Shown here: one piece after another, positions 1-8,086 of the stretch | Layout of the letters: each line of letters starts with the position of its first letter | How positions within the stretch are numbered: the first letter of the stretch is position 1 | Source of the DNA: Pseudosulfitobacter pseudonitzschiae | GTDB taxonomy: Bacteria > Pseudomonadota > Alphaproteobacteria > Rhodobacterales > Rhodobacteraceae | Length of the DNA: 64,000 bases | Direction of reading: 5' to 3' | Assembly: GCF_002222635.1 (NCBI RefSeq) | Contig: NZ_CP022415.1 | Coordinates: 310,001-374,000, forward strand | Translations under genes and position numbers: made by a program | The notes under the pieces: generated by a model | Databases searched by the model: none | Told to the model about the DNA's origin: nothing | What the model saw: the letters and a program-made list of their open reading frames with translations, nothing else

Positions 1-228
1 GCGGAATCTCCGGGCTGTGTCAACGCGGGCTTTGCCAAGGGCGATCATCTTTTCACTACGCAAGCGCACCCCGAATTCACCGACCGCTTTATGGCCGGTG
101 TTCTGGACGCCACCAAACACGTATTGTCGGCCACCGAAGTCGAAGTGGCCGAGGCGCGCGCAGCGATGCCAGCGGATGGCGATGTCTTTGCCGCTTGGGC
201 GACGCGGTTTTTCGGCGGCACGCCATGA
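1..228 (+). CDS. Class-I glutamine amidotransferase-like protein, C-terminal part
   Basis: The first frame is open from base 1 and ends with TGA at 226-228, giving 75 residues without a start, so the gene is cut by the window edge. The motif QAHPEFTDRF holds the His and Glu (HPE) that complete the Cys-His-Glu triad of class-I glutamine amidotransferases; the catalytic Cys would lie upstream, outside the window. Free-standing members of this family include hydrolases of gamma-glutamyl amides such as PuuD and the aniline-pathway protein AtdA2/TdnT. Its stop overlaps the start of the P450 by four bases (ATGA), and a glutamine-synthetase-like ligase follows, which fits a gamma-glutamyl hydrolase role (inference). 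Confidence 0.75.
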   Translation, partial: AESPGCVNAGFAKGDHLFTTQAHPEFTDRFMAGVLDATKHVLSATEVEVAEARAAMPADGDVFAAWATRFFGGTP

Positions 229-1433
229 AAAACCTCGCCGATCACGACAGCTTTGTGGATGGTGTGCCGCACGATACCTTTGCGCAGATGCGCAAGGATG
301 CGCCCTTGCATTGGACGCCCGGTTTTGTTGGAGCCAAAGGCTTTTGGTCGCTGACCCGCTATGCCGACATCATGGCCGCGCAACGCGTCCCCGAGGTATT
401 TTCGTCAGCCCAAGGCATTCGTATCGAGGATCAAAGCCACGAAGAATACATGGCGCGGCGCACCTTTCAGGAAACCGATCCGCCCGAACACACGATCACC
501 CGCCGCGCGGTGAACCCCGCCTTTGCCAAGCCGGTGGTGACCAAGTTCGAACCGCTGATCCGCGAACTGGCCCGCGACATTGTGGCCAAAGGGCTGCAAG
601 AGCACGAGTTCGACGCGGTGGACAAGATCGCCAAGACGCTGCCAATGCTGATGCTGGGCCGTATTCTGGGCGTGCCCGACGAAGATCTGGACTGGTTGGT
701 GACGCGGGGTGACGCGCTGATTGGCAACACCGACCCCTACTTTACCGACACGGTGATCGACAAGGTGGACACTGAATCCTATCGGATGATGCCGTTCCGG
801 TCGCCTGCGGGTGTCCAGCTGTATGATTACGCCGATGCGGTGCTGCGCGGCGACAAAAAGGTTAGCGAAGATGGCATTCTGAACCGCGTGCGCGGGCAGA
901 TCGAAGGCCTGGATTTCAAGAATTTCTTTTGTCTGCTGGTGGCGGCTGGCAATGACACCACGCGCTATTCGATCGCGATGGCGCTACACCTGCTGGCCAC
1001 GCAGGACGGCCTGCTGCAAGAGCTGCAAAAGGGCACGGACTTTGAAACAGCACCGGACGAATTTATCCGTCTGGCTGCCCCCACCCTGCACTTCCGCCGC
1101 ACAGCGACACAAGACACAGAGATGCACGGCCAGACCATCCGCGCAGGTGACAAGGTGTTGTTGTGGTTCGTGTCGGCCTGCCGTGATGGTGATGCTTTCG
1201 CAGACCCGAACCGCGCAGTGTTGTCGCGCGCACCCAACCGTCACATGGCCTTTGGTCAGGGTGGACCGCACGTGTGTCTGGGCATGTGGCTGGCCAAGCT
1301 GGAACTGCGCGCGGTTCTGCAAGAGATCGCAACCCGCGTCAAAACGCTGGAGCCCGTTGCACCGCCCACATGGACAAGGTCCAACTTCATCTGCGGGGTG
1401 AAAACTCTGCCAATTCGCGCCCATCTGAAATGA
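225..1433 (+). CDS. Cytochrome P450 monooxygenase
   Basis: This 402-residue soluble bacterial P450 starts at the ATG that overlaps the amidotransferase stop (ATGA); an in-frame ATG 30 bases upstream is inside the previous gene and is less likely. Hallmarks are the I-helix AAGNDTTRYS near residues 238-247 with the usual acid-Thr pair, the K-helix ExxR (EFIR) near residue 280, and the heme loop FGQGGPHVCLG near 343-353 with the Cys ligand. No ferredoxin or ferredoxin reductase lies nearby, so electron partners must be elsewhere or upstream. It sits between a glutamine amidotransferase and a glutamine-synthetase-like ligase, so it may oxidise an amine or its gamma-glutamyl adduct. The substrate cannot be read from the sequence. 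Confidence 0.9.
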   Translation: MKNLADHDSFVDGVPHDTFAQMRKDAPLHWTPGFVGAKGFWSLTRYADIMAAQRVPEVFSSAQGIRIEDQSHEEYMARRTFQETDPPEHTITRRAVNPAFAKPVVTKFEPLIRELARDIVAKGLQEHEFDAVDKIAKTLPMLMLGRILGVPDEDLDWLVTRGDALIGNTDPYFTDTVIDKVDTESYRMMPFRSPAGVQLYDYADAVLRGDKKVSEDGILNRVRGQIEGLDFKNFFCLLVAAGNDTTRYSIAMALHLLATQDGLLQELQKGTDFETAPDEFIRLAAPTLHFRRTATQDTEMHGQTIRAGDKVLLWFVSACRDGDAFADPNRAVLSRAPNRHMAFGQGGPHVCLGMWLAKLELRAVLQEIATRVKTLEPVAPPTWTRSNFICGVKTLPIRAHLK

Positions 1434-1443
1434 AAGAAGCATC

Positions 1444-2712
1444 ATGACCCATCGCACCCGTGTTCTGTTTGCCGACCTGCTGAACCTGCCGCGTGGCAAA
1501 TACGTCGCCACTTCGCTGGCGGACGGGGGCAAGGTAGGCTTTGCCCGTGGGCTGTTCGGCGTGACCTTTGATCGTGATCTGATTCCGGTGCCGGGGGCAG
1601 GGGTGCTGGAGGGTATTCCCGATGTTGATCTGCATCTGGACGCCGCGCGGCGCAGCAGTTGGCAAGACGGCACTGACATTGCGCTGGGCACGCTGCATGT
1701 GCACGGCGAGGTTTTTGGTCTGTGTCCGCGCGGACGTTTGAAACAGGCGGTGGCCGACTGGAAGGCCCAAGGGTTGACGCCCATGATCGGGCTGGAGATG
1801 GAAGCTTATGTGTTCGAGCAGGACGAGTCCGGCGCATGGGTGCCCTATGACACGCCGGGGGCCTTTGTGTACGGCACGGGGCCACAGAATGATCCCGCAG
1901 GCTTGTTTGACGTGATTTGGGAAGCTGCGCAGCGCGCGGGTCTGCCGCTGGAATCGCTGAATGGTGAATATGACAGTGGCCAGTTCGAGTTGACCTTGTG
2001 CTTTGACGATGCGCTGAAGGCCTGTGACGACGCCTTTCTCTTCCGCACGATGGCCCGCGAGATCGCCTTTGATCTTGGCCTGATGCTGACGTTTCTGCCC
2101 AAGCCGGTGCCCGAGCGTGGCGGTTCGGGGCTGCATGTGAACTTTAGCCTTGTGGACGAGACAGGCAGCAACGTGATCGCCCCCGATGGGGCGCTGTCAG
2201 AGGTGGCAAAGCAGGCGATGGCGGGACTGATTGCCCACCACGAGGCATTGGCGGGTCTGCTGGCAGTGACCACCAACAGCTATGATCGGCTGGGGCCAGC
2301 GTCGATGGCCGGATATTGGGCCAACTGGGCCGAGGATCACCGTCTTGTCACCACGCGCTGTTCCACTGCATCGCCCAAATCTGCACGGTTGGAACACCGG
2401 ATGGCCGATTGCGCTGCCAATCCCTATCTGGCGGTCGCAGCCATACTTCAGGCGGCGCTGCTGGGCATGAAAACCAAACTGGAACTGCAGCCCGCCGAAG
2501 ATATGGACGGGCTGGAAAATACGCGTGAAACCCGCCACACGCCTGACGATCTGGGGGCAGCACTGGACGCGCTTGAGGCAGACACCGACCTGTGCGCTGC
2601 CGTGGGCGAAGACCTGTGCGCCGCGATGATCGTGCTGAAACGAGACGAGATCGCGCGGCTGGAGGGCAAAAGCACGGACGAGGTGCGCGCCTTTTACCTC
2701 CCCTTTGTCTGA
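1444..2712 (+). CDS. Glutamine synthetase-like gamma-glutamyl-amine ligase
   Basis: A 422-residue protein with the fold of the GlnA superfamily, starting 10 bases after the P450. Visible landmarks are a metal-site Glu in GLEMEAYVFEQ, GEYDSGQFEL in place of the usual N-A-E-x-G-P-G-Q-x-E, the ATP-site GGSGLHVNFSL (HVHxS in true GlnA), and the substrate-site segment RLEHRMADCAANPYLA. The altered motifs and short length point to a ligase that joins glutamate to an amine (PuuA, GlnA-type gamma-glutamylmethylamide or AtdA1-like families) rather than ammonia-assimilating GlnA. With the amidotransferase upstream it could make and later split a gamma-glutamyl amide around a P450 step. The amine is unknown. 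Confidence 0.8.
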   Translation: MTHRTRVLFADLLNLPRGKYVATSLADGGKVGFARGLFGVTFDRDLIPVPGAGVLEGIPDVDLHLDAARRSSWQDGTDIALGTLHVHGEVFGLCPRGRLKQAVADWKAQGLTPMIGLEMEAYVFEQDESGAWVPYDTPGAFVYGTGPQNDPAGLFDVIWEAAQRAGLPLESLNGEYDSGQFELTLCFDDALKACDDAFLFRTMAREIAFDLGLMLTFLPKPVPERGGSGLHVNFSLVDETGSNVIAPDGALSEVAKQAMAGLIAHHEALAGLLAVTTNSYDRLGPASMAGYWANWAEDHRLVTTRCSTASPKSARLEHRMADCAANPYLAVAAILQAALLGMKTKLELQPAEDMDGLENTRETRHTPDDLGAALDALEADTDLCAAVGEDLCAAMIVLKRDEIARLEGKSTDEVRAFYLPFV

Positions 2713-2792
2713 TCCAAGACAGCTTGCGAAGCGCTGGCATTTCGGCGTGACGCAGGTAGTCTGTGGATAAGACATTGAAGGGAATCAAGTTA

Positions 2793-3785
2793 ATGCGTGC
2801 AATCGTCTATGATCGCTTTGGCCCCGCAGCCGAAGCCCTGAGCCTGACCGATATGCCCAGCCCCGAACCGGCAGCGGGCGAGGTTCTGGTCGATCTGGCG
2901 TTCTCGGGTGTGAACCCTTCGGATGTCAAAGCGCGCGGCGGCACCCGTCCGGGTGTGACCAAACCCGCCTTTGCGCAAATTATTCCGCAAAGCGACGGCG
3001 CCGGCACGATTTCGGCGGTGGGTGCGGGGGTTGACCCGGCACGCATCGGCCAGCCTGTGTGGATATGGAACGGCCAATGGCAGCGCGCATTCGGTACTTG
3101 TGCCGAACAGATCGCTTTGCCCTCGGATCAGGCTGTGAAACTGCCCGACGGTGTGGACATGCAAACCGGCGCCAGTCTGGGCATACCGGGGCTGACGGCC
3201 TGCCATGCGGTCTTTGGCGGCGGCGATATCCGCGGCAAGACGGTGCTGGTACAAGGCGGCGCAGGCACCGTCGGTTTACTGTCGGTGCAACTGGCACGGT
3301 GGGGTGGGGCGCACGTGATCGCCACGGCACGCGGAGAAGGGGCAGAGCACGCCCGCGCCGCAGGAGCCGCCGAGGTCGTGGATTTTACCGACGCGGGTCT
3401 GGTCGAAAAGGTTCTGGCCGCCAACAACGGCAACCCGGTGGACCGCATCATCGAACCCGAATTCGGCATAAACATCGCCGCAGACATCGCGCTGATAGCC
3501 CAGAACGGTACCATCGCGGCTTATGGATCGGCTGCGCAACCCAAGACCGATTTCAACTTTCTTGAACTGATGTTCAAGGCGGCCACGGTCGATGCGATCC
3601 TGATCTATCTGCTGCCACTGGTCGAGCGCCATCACATCATCACGCGCCTGCACGACGCGCTGACCGAAGGGGCGCTGACCATTCCGGTGGAACAGGTCTT
3701 TGCCCTGTCCGAGACCGCCGCCGCCCACGAAGCGGTGGAAAAAGGCGCGCGTCACGGTGCGATACTGGTCGAGGTGGGCAAGTGA
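2793..3785 (+). CDS. Zinc-free medium-chain dehydrogenase / NADPH:quinone oxidoreductase-like
   Basis: 330 residues starting at MRAIVYDRFG, preceded by GAAGGGAA; an in-frame ATG 30 bases upstream lacks a ribosome site. The N-terminal GroES-like domain (to about residue 120) is followed by a Rossmann domain with VLVQGGAGTVGLLSVQLA near residues 150-170, the NADPH-binding motif of QOR/zeta-crystallin-type MDR enzymes. No structural-zinc Cys cluster is visible, as expected for this subgroup. The stop overlaps the GTG start of the mechanosensitive channel (GTGA), suggesting coupling, although no functional link is obvious. The likely reaction is reduction of a quinone or enone. Confidence 0.85.
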   Translation: MRAIVYDRFGPAAEALSLTDMPSPEPAAGEVLVDLAFSGVNPSDVKARGGTRPGVTKPAFAQIIPQSDGAGTISAVGAGVDPARIGQPVWIWNGQWQRAFGTCAEQIALPSDQAVKLPDGVDMQTGASLGIPGLTACHAVFGGGDIRGKTVLVQGGAGTVGLLSVQLARWGGAHVIATARGEGAEHARAAGAAEVVDFTDAGLVEKVLAANNGNPVDRIIEPEFGINIAADIALIAQNGTIAAYGSAAQPKTDFNFLELMFKAATVDAILIYLLPLVERHHIITRLHDALTEGALTIPVEQVFALSETAAAHEAVEKGARHGAILVEVGK

Positions 3786-5098
3786 GCGTGCTGCGTCATT
3801 TTTTGGGCGCTCTGGCGTTGGCTTTGCTGCTTTGGGCACCTGCCCACGCCCAAACCACCTCACAACCCCAAGGCGCGATCACCGTCGAGGACAGCGCCCA
3901 ACAAGATGCGGCCATCGCAGTGCGTATCCGCGACATCATGTCCGAGCTGGAGGGGTACAGCAATGTCACGGTTACTGTGTCATCGGGCATCGTAACCCTG
4001 CGCGGCACCACCCTTGATGCCGCCACGGCCACGCGTCTGAACGAATTGGTGGGCCGCGTGCAGGGTGTTGTCGCGATCGAGAACGAAGTGACCGAAACCA
4101 CGGATGTGGTCGAACGGCTGAACCCGGCATACGAACGCTTCAAGGGGCGCTTGTTCCAGCTTGTGGCACTTGTGCCGCTACTGGGTGTGGCGTTGCTGGC
4201 CTTTGGCCTCGTGGTGCTGGCGGGGGTACTGCTGGCCCGTGCAAAATACCCGTGGGACCGGATCGCGCCCAATGCGTTTATCGCCGATATCTACCGCCAG
4301 ATTGTGCGGCTGTTGTTCGTCGTTGCGGGCATCGTGATCGCGTTGGACATCCTGAACGCCACCGCGCTGCTGGGCACCATTCTGGGCGCTGCGGGGATCG
4401 TTGGTCTGGCCATCGGTTTTGCCGTTCGCGACACGGTCGAAAATTTCATCGCCTCGGTTATGCTGTCGTTCCGTCAGCCGTTCCGACCCAATGACACGGT
4501 CGAGATCGAAGGCGACGTGGGCAAGGTGATCAGCCTGACCAGCCGTGCCACCATCCTGCTGAGCTTTGATGGCAACCATATCCGCATCCCAAACGCTACG
4601 GTGTTTAAAAGCCGCATCATCAACTATACGCGCAACACCGAGCGCCGGTTCGTATTCGACGTGGGCGTGGCCCCCGCCACCGATCTTGCAGCCGCCAAGG
4701 CGCTGGCGCTGGAAACGGTAAAGGCGCTGCCATTTGTTCTAAGCAGCCCGGCACCGGCGATCTGGATCGAGACCATTGGCGACAGCACCATCGGCATCCG
4801 TGTCACCGGTTGGATCGATCAACACGAGACTGGTTTTGCCCTCGCACGGGGCGAAGCGATCCGTCAGGTTCTGATCGCATTCGATTCGGCCTCGATCGAG
4901 ATGCCCGAGCCGACTTTCCGCGTCGTAACGTCCCCCAGCGCGGCGGGTGCCCCCCCCAAGTCCACGGTTGTCATCCGGGAGATCGAAACCGAGGATGTGC
5001 AGTCGAGTCAGAACGAAGCATTGGAGAAGATTGTCGACCAAGAACGTGCCGAGCGCGCGGACAAAGACCTTCTGACACGTGAAGGTGCAGAAGAATGA
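3782..5098 (+). CDS. MscS-family mechanosensitive channel with N-terminal BON domain
   Basis: 438 residues from a GTG start overlapping the preceding stop. Residues 1-24 form a signal peptide ending APAHA-QTT. A BON domain follows at about 40-110 (typical text VSSGIVTLRGTTLDA), then three hydrophobic helices at about 130-240. The pore-lining helix has the Gly/Ala-rich LGAAGIVGLAIGFAVRDTVEN, continuing into the MscS beta domain with FRPNDTVEIEGDVGKV. A charged tail closes the protein. BON-MscS fusions are found in the inner membrane of many alphaproteobacteria; the channel releases solutes on osmotic downshock, and the BON domain is thought to contact envelope or phospholipid. Confidence 0.88.
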   Translation: MSVLRHFLGALALALLLWAPAHAQTTSQPQGAITVEDSAQQDAAIAVRIRDIMSELEGYSNVTVTVSSGIVTLRGTTLDAATATRLNELVGRVQGVVAIENEVTETTDVVERLNPAYERFKGRLFQLVALVPLLGVALLAFGLVVLAGVLLARAKYPWDRIAPNAFIADIYRQIVRLLFVVAGIVIALDILNATALLGTILGAAGIVGLAIGFAVRDTVENFIASVMLSFRQPFRPNDTVEIEGDVGKVISLTSRATILLSFDGNHIRIPNATVFKSRIINYTRNTERRFVFDVGVAPATDLAAAKALALETVKALPFVLSSPAPAIWIETIGDSTIGIRVTGWIDQHETGFALARGEAIRQVLIAFDSASIEMPEPTFRVVTSPSAAGAPPKSTVVIREIETEDVQSSQNEALEKIVDQERAERADKDLLTREGAEE

Positions 5099-5170
5099 AC
5101 AACTCGCGCACGATTTGCCGGATTTTGGACTTGCGCCTGCGGCAAGTGAGCATTAATTAGCGCGACACGT

Positions 5171-5245
5171 TGGGATGTAGCCAAGTGGTAAGGCAACTGT
5201 TTTTGGTACAGTGTACCGTAGGTTCGAATCCTACCATCCCAGCCA
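5171..5245 (+). tRNA. tRNA-Gln (anticodon TTG)
   Basis: A full cloverleaf of 75 nt. The acceptor arm is TGGGATG (5171-5177) paired with CATCCCA (5235-5241), with discriminator G and encoded CCA at 5243-5245. The anticodon stem ACTGT/ACAGT encloses loop TTTTGGT, so the anticodon is TTG. The T-loop GGTTCGAATCC is canonical. It follows the channel gene by about 70 bases; a weak hairpin (ACTTGC/GCAAGT, 5129-5147) lies between them. The roughly 200 bases after it, up to 5446, hold nothing I can identify. Confidence 0.95.
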
Positions 5246-5446
5246 CTTCACACAGACATTGATCGTTTCAGGCCTGCGGGCGGCTGGTGGGTCGTATTGC
5301 AGACGCTTTCCGGTACTCTCGGCGCAAAATCTGCGTGGGTGTCTTGCCGCGTCCGCATCTAAGAGAACACAGTGGGCTCTATGGCCCGCCACAAGGCCGG
5401 CTTGCGGCGATGTGGCAGTGCATTTCGCAAAGCGCTGTATGCCCGT

Positions 5447-6712
5447 CTAGCGGTCCGGCGCGGCCATGACAGGGGCTGTTGGCATGCCAGAGGCTGATGC
5501 CTTTGTTGTTGGTGCAGGTTCGGGTTGCAGGGGGGGCAAGCGGCAGTAGAGCCAGTAGCAAGTACAGGCGACGGCCCCCATCATCGGGATCAGCAAACCC
5601 ATCGCGAACAGCGCGTCGCCGATCAATGCGCCGATGCTGCCCACCACCAGACCAGACCCCATCTGGATGAACCCGAGAAGGGATGCCGCGGCGCCTGCCA
5701 TCTTGCCAAAGGGGGCCAATGCGGCTGTCGACATTGTTGGCATGACGAAGGAAATTCCGAAGGAATACAGGGCAACCGGAAGCATCACGTGTAAAAAGCT
5801 GGGCGGCCAGATCAGCAAGGTCGATGTGCCGATACTGCCTGCGGCGATGAACATCAGGCCAGGCAACACGATCCGTTCGGACCCGTAAACGGTCATCAGA
5901 CGGCGCACCAGTAGCGAACCTGTAAAAAACGCCCCTGACTGTGCCAGCATCGACAATCCGAATTGCGACGGAGACAGGCCGACATCCTGCATCAGGATGA
6001 ACGGCAGGAATGTTGCCTGCGCATAGACAGCACCCAGTGCGCCACCGATCACAAAGGACGTAGTCAGAAAACGACGGCTTGTCAGCAGCATCCGGTACGA
6101 ACCGGCCAGCGCGCGAAAGTTCAGGCGGCTGGTGTCACGTACCACGGTTTCCTTCATGGCAAAGACGGTCACACCAATCACGACAAAGCCCAGCACTGTC
6201 ATCAGCACAAATATCGACCGCCAGCCGAACACGGGCAGCATCAGCCCACCGATAGTGGGCGACAGCGCTGGCCCCAAGGCCAGAATGATCCCGATCAGGT
6301 TCATGATCCGCGAGGATTTTTCACCGGTGAACAGATCACGTACCAAAGCCCGTGAAATCGCCACGCCGACCGATGCGCCGATCCCTTGAGCAAAGCGGGC
6401 AAAGATTAGCACTTCGACCGACTGGGACAGCATCGCAAGCACGCTGGCGGCGCAATAGAGCAGCATGAACGCGATGGTCACAGGCCGCCGCCCCAGCGCG
6501 TCGGACAGTGGCCCCGCGATCAGCTGTGCACAGGCAAAGCCACCAAAATACAGTGTCAGTGTCAGCTTTACGATGGATTCGCTGGTGTTGAAGTGCGCGA
6601 CCATCTCGGTCATCGCGGGTGTATAAAGCGCCATGGACACCGGCCCGATGGCGACCAGAAGGGCGCCAATAAAGCTGACTTTTCTTTCGGACATTATCGG
6701 TTTTGTGGTCAT
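5447..6712 (-). CDS. MFS drug-resistance transporter, Bcr/CflA family
   Basis: 421 residues with about 12 hydrophobic helices. The loop after helix 2 carries the MFS signature GPLSDALGRRPV (near residues 62-75) and helix 5 has GPALSPTIGGL, both typical of Bcr/CflA proton-driven exporters in the inner membrane. The ATG start overlaps the stop of the upstream MarR gene by four bases (ATGA), so it is translationally coupled to its probable regulator. The C-terminus is Pro/Ala-rich. The exported compound is not predictable. Confidence 0.88.
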   Translation of the reverse strand: MTTKPIMSERKVSFIGALLVAIGPVSMALYTPAMTEMVAHFNTSESIVKLTLTLYFGGFACAQLIAGPLSDALGRRPVTIAFMLLYCAASVLAMLSQSVEVLIFARFAQGIGASVGVAISRALVRDLFTGEKSSRIMNLIGIILALGPALSPTIGGLMLPVFGWRSIFVLMTVLGFVVIGVTVFAMKETVVRDTSRLNFRALAGSYRMLLTSRRFLTTSFVIGGALGAVYAQATFLPFILMQDVGLSPSQFGLSMLAQSGAFFTGSLLVRRLMTVYGSERIVLPGLMFIAAGSIGTSTLLIWPPSFLHVMLPVALYSFGISFVMPTMSTAALAPFGKMAGAAASLLGFIQMGSGLVVGSIGALIGDALFAMGLLIPMMGAVACTCYWLYCRLPPLQPEPAPTTKASASGMPTAPVMAAPDR

Positions 6713-7209
6713 GATCCGGCCTCGGTGCGCGATGTGGCGCGCGCGGTTTCCAGGTTTGCGCGAATGCCAAGGGCAGCGGATTTGAAAGCCGCCACCTGAT
6801 CTTCGGTCAGCCCTGCAAGTGCCAGTGTGCGAGCCCGTTGACCGGCAATGGCGATGCGGTCCAGCAGACCCTGTGCGGCATCCGTCAGTGTCACGATCTT
6901 GGCGCGCCGGTCGGCGGGGTCTGCTGCGCGCTTCACAAGTCCGGCCTTTTCAAGGTTGTCGAGAAAGCCGGTCACACTCATCGGGGCAAGCCCGAGCAAT
7001 TCGGCTAGAACATTCTGCCGCGTGGCCCCGCAGCGCGCCATATAGACCAACACCCGTGCTTCGGATGTGGTGATGGGCACGTCGGCTTTTTCAATCTCGC
7101 GCTCGAAGGTGCCGCGCATCAGGCGGGCAAGGTCGCTGATCAGAAATCCTAGACTATCGGGGGCGATCACTTTGGGATCGGGCGTGTGGGTGGAAAGGGC
7201 TGCAGGCAT
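6709..7209 (-). CDS. MarR-family transcriptional regulator
   Basis: 166 residues with a winged-helix core. The recognition region is VLAELLGLAPMSVTGFLDNL at about 83-102, and the wing contains DPADRRAKIVTLTDAA, the classic DxRxxxVxLT signature of MarR proteins. It is the first gene of a two-gene unit with the Bcr/CflA exporter. A strong inverted repeat overlapping a TATAAT-like box lies just upstream (7223-7257), so autoregulation and ligand-relieved repression of the pump is the natural model. The ligand is unknown. Confidence 0.88.
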   Translation of the reverse strand: MPAALSTHTPDPKVIAPDSLGFLISDLARLMRGTFEREIEKADVPITTSEARVLVYMARCGATRQNVLAELLGLAPMSVTGFLDNLEKAGLVKRAADPADRRAKIVTLTDAAQGLLDRIAIAGQRARTLALAGLTEDQVAAFKSAALGIRANLETARATSRTEAGS

Positions 7210-7222
7210 GTGAGTCCTGAAT

Positions 7223-7257
7223 TAGTAAGTGATTCATATTATATTACCTACTTACTA
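7223..7257 (-). promoter_or_regulatory. Likely MarR operator/promoter
   Basis: Perfect 8-bp arms TAGTAAGT (7223-7230) and ACTTACTA (7250-7257) flank an AT-rich centre. On the minus strand the centre contains TATAAT (7238-7243), a plausible -10 box for the marR-exporter unit. The site lies 14 bases upstream of the marR start codon, the expected place for an autoregulatory operator. The regulator assignment is inferred from position. Confidence 0.6.
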
Positions 7258-7409
7258 TGGGGTGCTCCAAGGTCAATGGGATGCCACAAATTTTCCTGCA
7301 GGCCGAGCGGGTTTGCCCTGAAATGTGCATCGCCAAGTAAAATAGGCTTATGCCTCAGTGACGCACATGGTCCGCTGCAAAAAGGTATTAATCCCCGTGC
7401 CTCATGTGT

Positions 7410-8081
7410 GTCCCAGACATACCAAAGCACTTCCTCCGACTGTGGTGTGCGGGCAGGGGCGGCAGCGCGTGGCGGCGCCCGCTTTGCGCCACCGATGGTG
7501 GATACATCCCACATCGCGCCGTGCTATACCTATCGCGGGCAGGCGCAGGGTGAAAAAGTGCCGAAGACTACGATCTGCGCATGGAAAACGATCTGGAATC
7601 CGGGATTTTACGACTGGATGCACCGGCACATCGTTTGCTTGCGAACAAGACAATGTGCGTCCTGACATCATCGCCGCTGGGGGTTGGCTATCAGCCGATT
7701 GGTGCGATGCTGTGTTCGGCTGCGATCTATATGGCGGGCTGACGACACGTGCCAAGAAGATCGGCGGGCGGTTCAGGCAGCGCTTGAACAGGCATTTGGG
7801 CAGCATCGCAACGTCGGAGATATTCGCGGCAGGAGCCTGTTTCGTGGCATTAAATTTGTCATGAACCGCAAGGCCAAAGCGCCTTTTCCGGCAGAACGCG
7901 TACTGGATAAAGCATTGAAAAAAATAGTTTCGAGGTGGGATTGACCTACTATCCGGTGGGCGGCAATGTTGACGGGCAGTGCGGCGATCACATCCCGCTG
8001 GCGCCACCGTTCATTCTGACCGACAGCGATATCGAAGAGATTGTGACCAATCTCGGGCAGGCGATCGACGTGGTGCTATAA
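7410..8081 (+). pseudogene. Decayed class-III aminotransferase
   Basis: No intact ORF, but pieces of one PLP class-III aminotransferase appear in order in shifting frames. Frame 1 gives FAPPMVDTSHIAPCYTYRG (about 7485-7542). Frame 3 gives AEDYDLRMENDLESGIL (7560 on). Frame 2 gives TGTSFACEQDNVRPDII (about 7625-7675). Frame 3 gives GVGYQPIGAMLCSAAIY (7680 on). Frame 1 gives VGDIRGRSLFRGIKFV (about 7813-7860). Frame 3 gives GDHIPLAPPFILTDSD, ending at TAA 8079-8081. The catalytic-Lys segment between VRPDII and GVGYQ and much of the N-terminal half are missing. The last shift lies at a poly-A run near 7919. It is a genuine relic, not a single sequencing error. Confidence 0.8.
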
Positions 8082-8086
8082 CGGCG

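Noticed and set aside
17-712. Long frames overlapping the P450 in other phases (also for many genes here)
   Set aside because: High-GC shadow frames; Arg/Ala/Pro-rich with no motifs, while the overlapping gene has clear family signatures.
2763-2771. TGTGGATAA, a perfect DnaA-box sequence (also near 58962)
   Set aside because: Two isolated copies in 64 kb, with no cluster, AT-rich unwinding region or replication genes nearby; not an origin.
7186-7665. 159-residue ORF upstream of the aminotransferase relic
   Set aside because: Only its middle part matches aminotransferase text; the rest is unrelated, so it is a piece of the pseudogene, not a gene.
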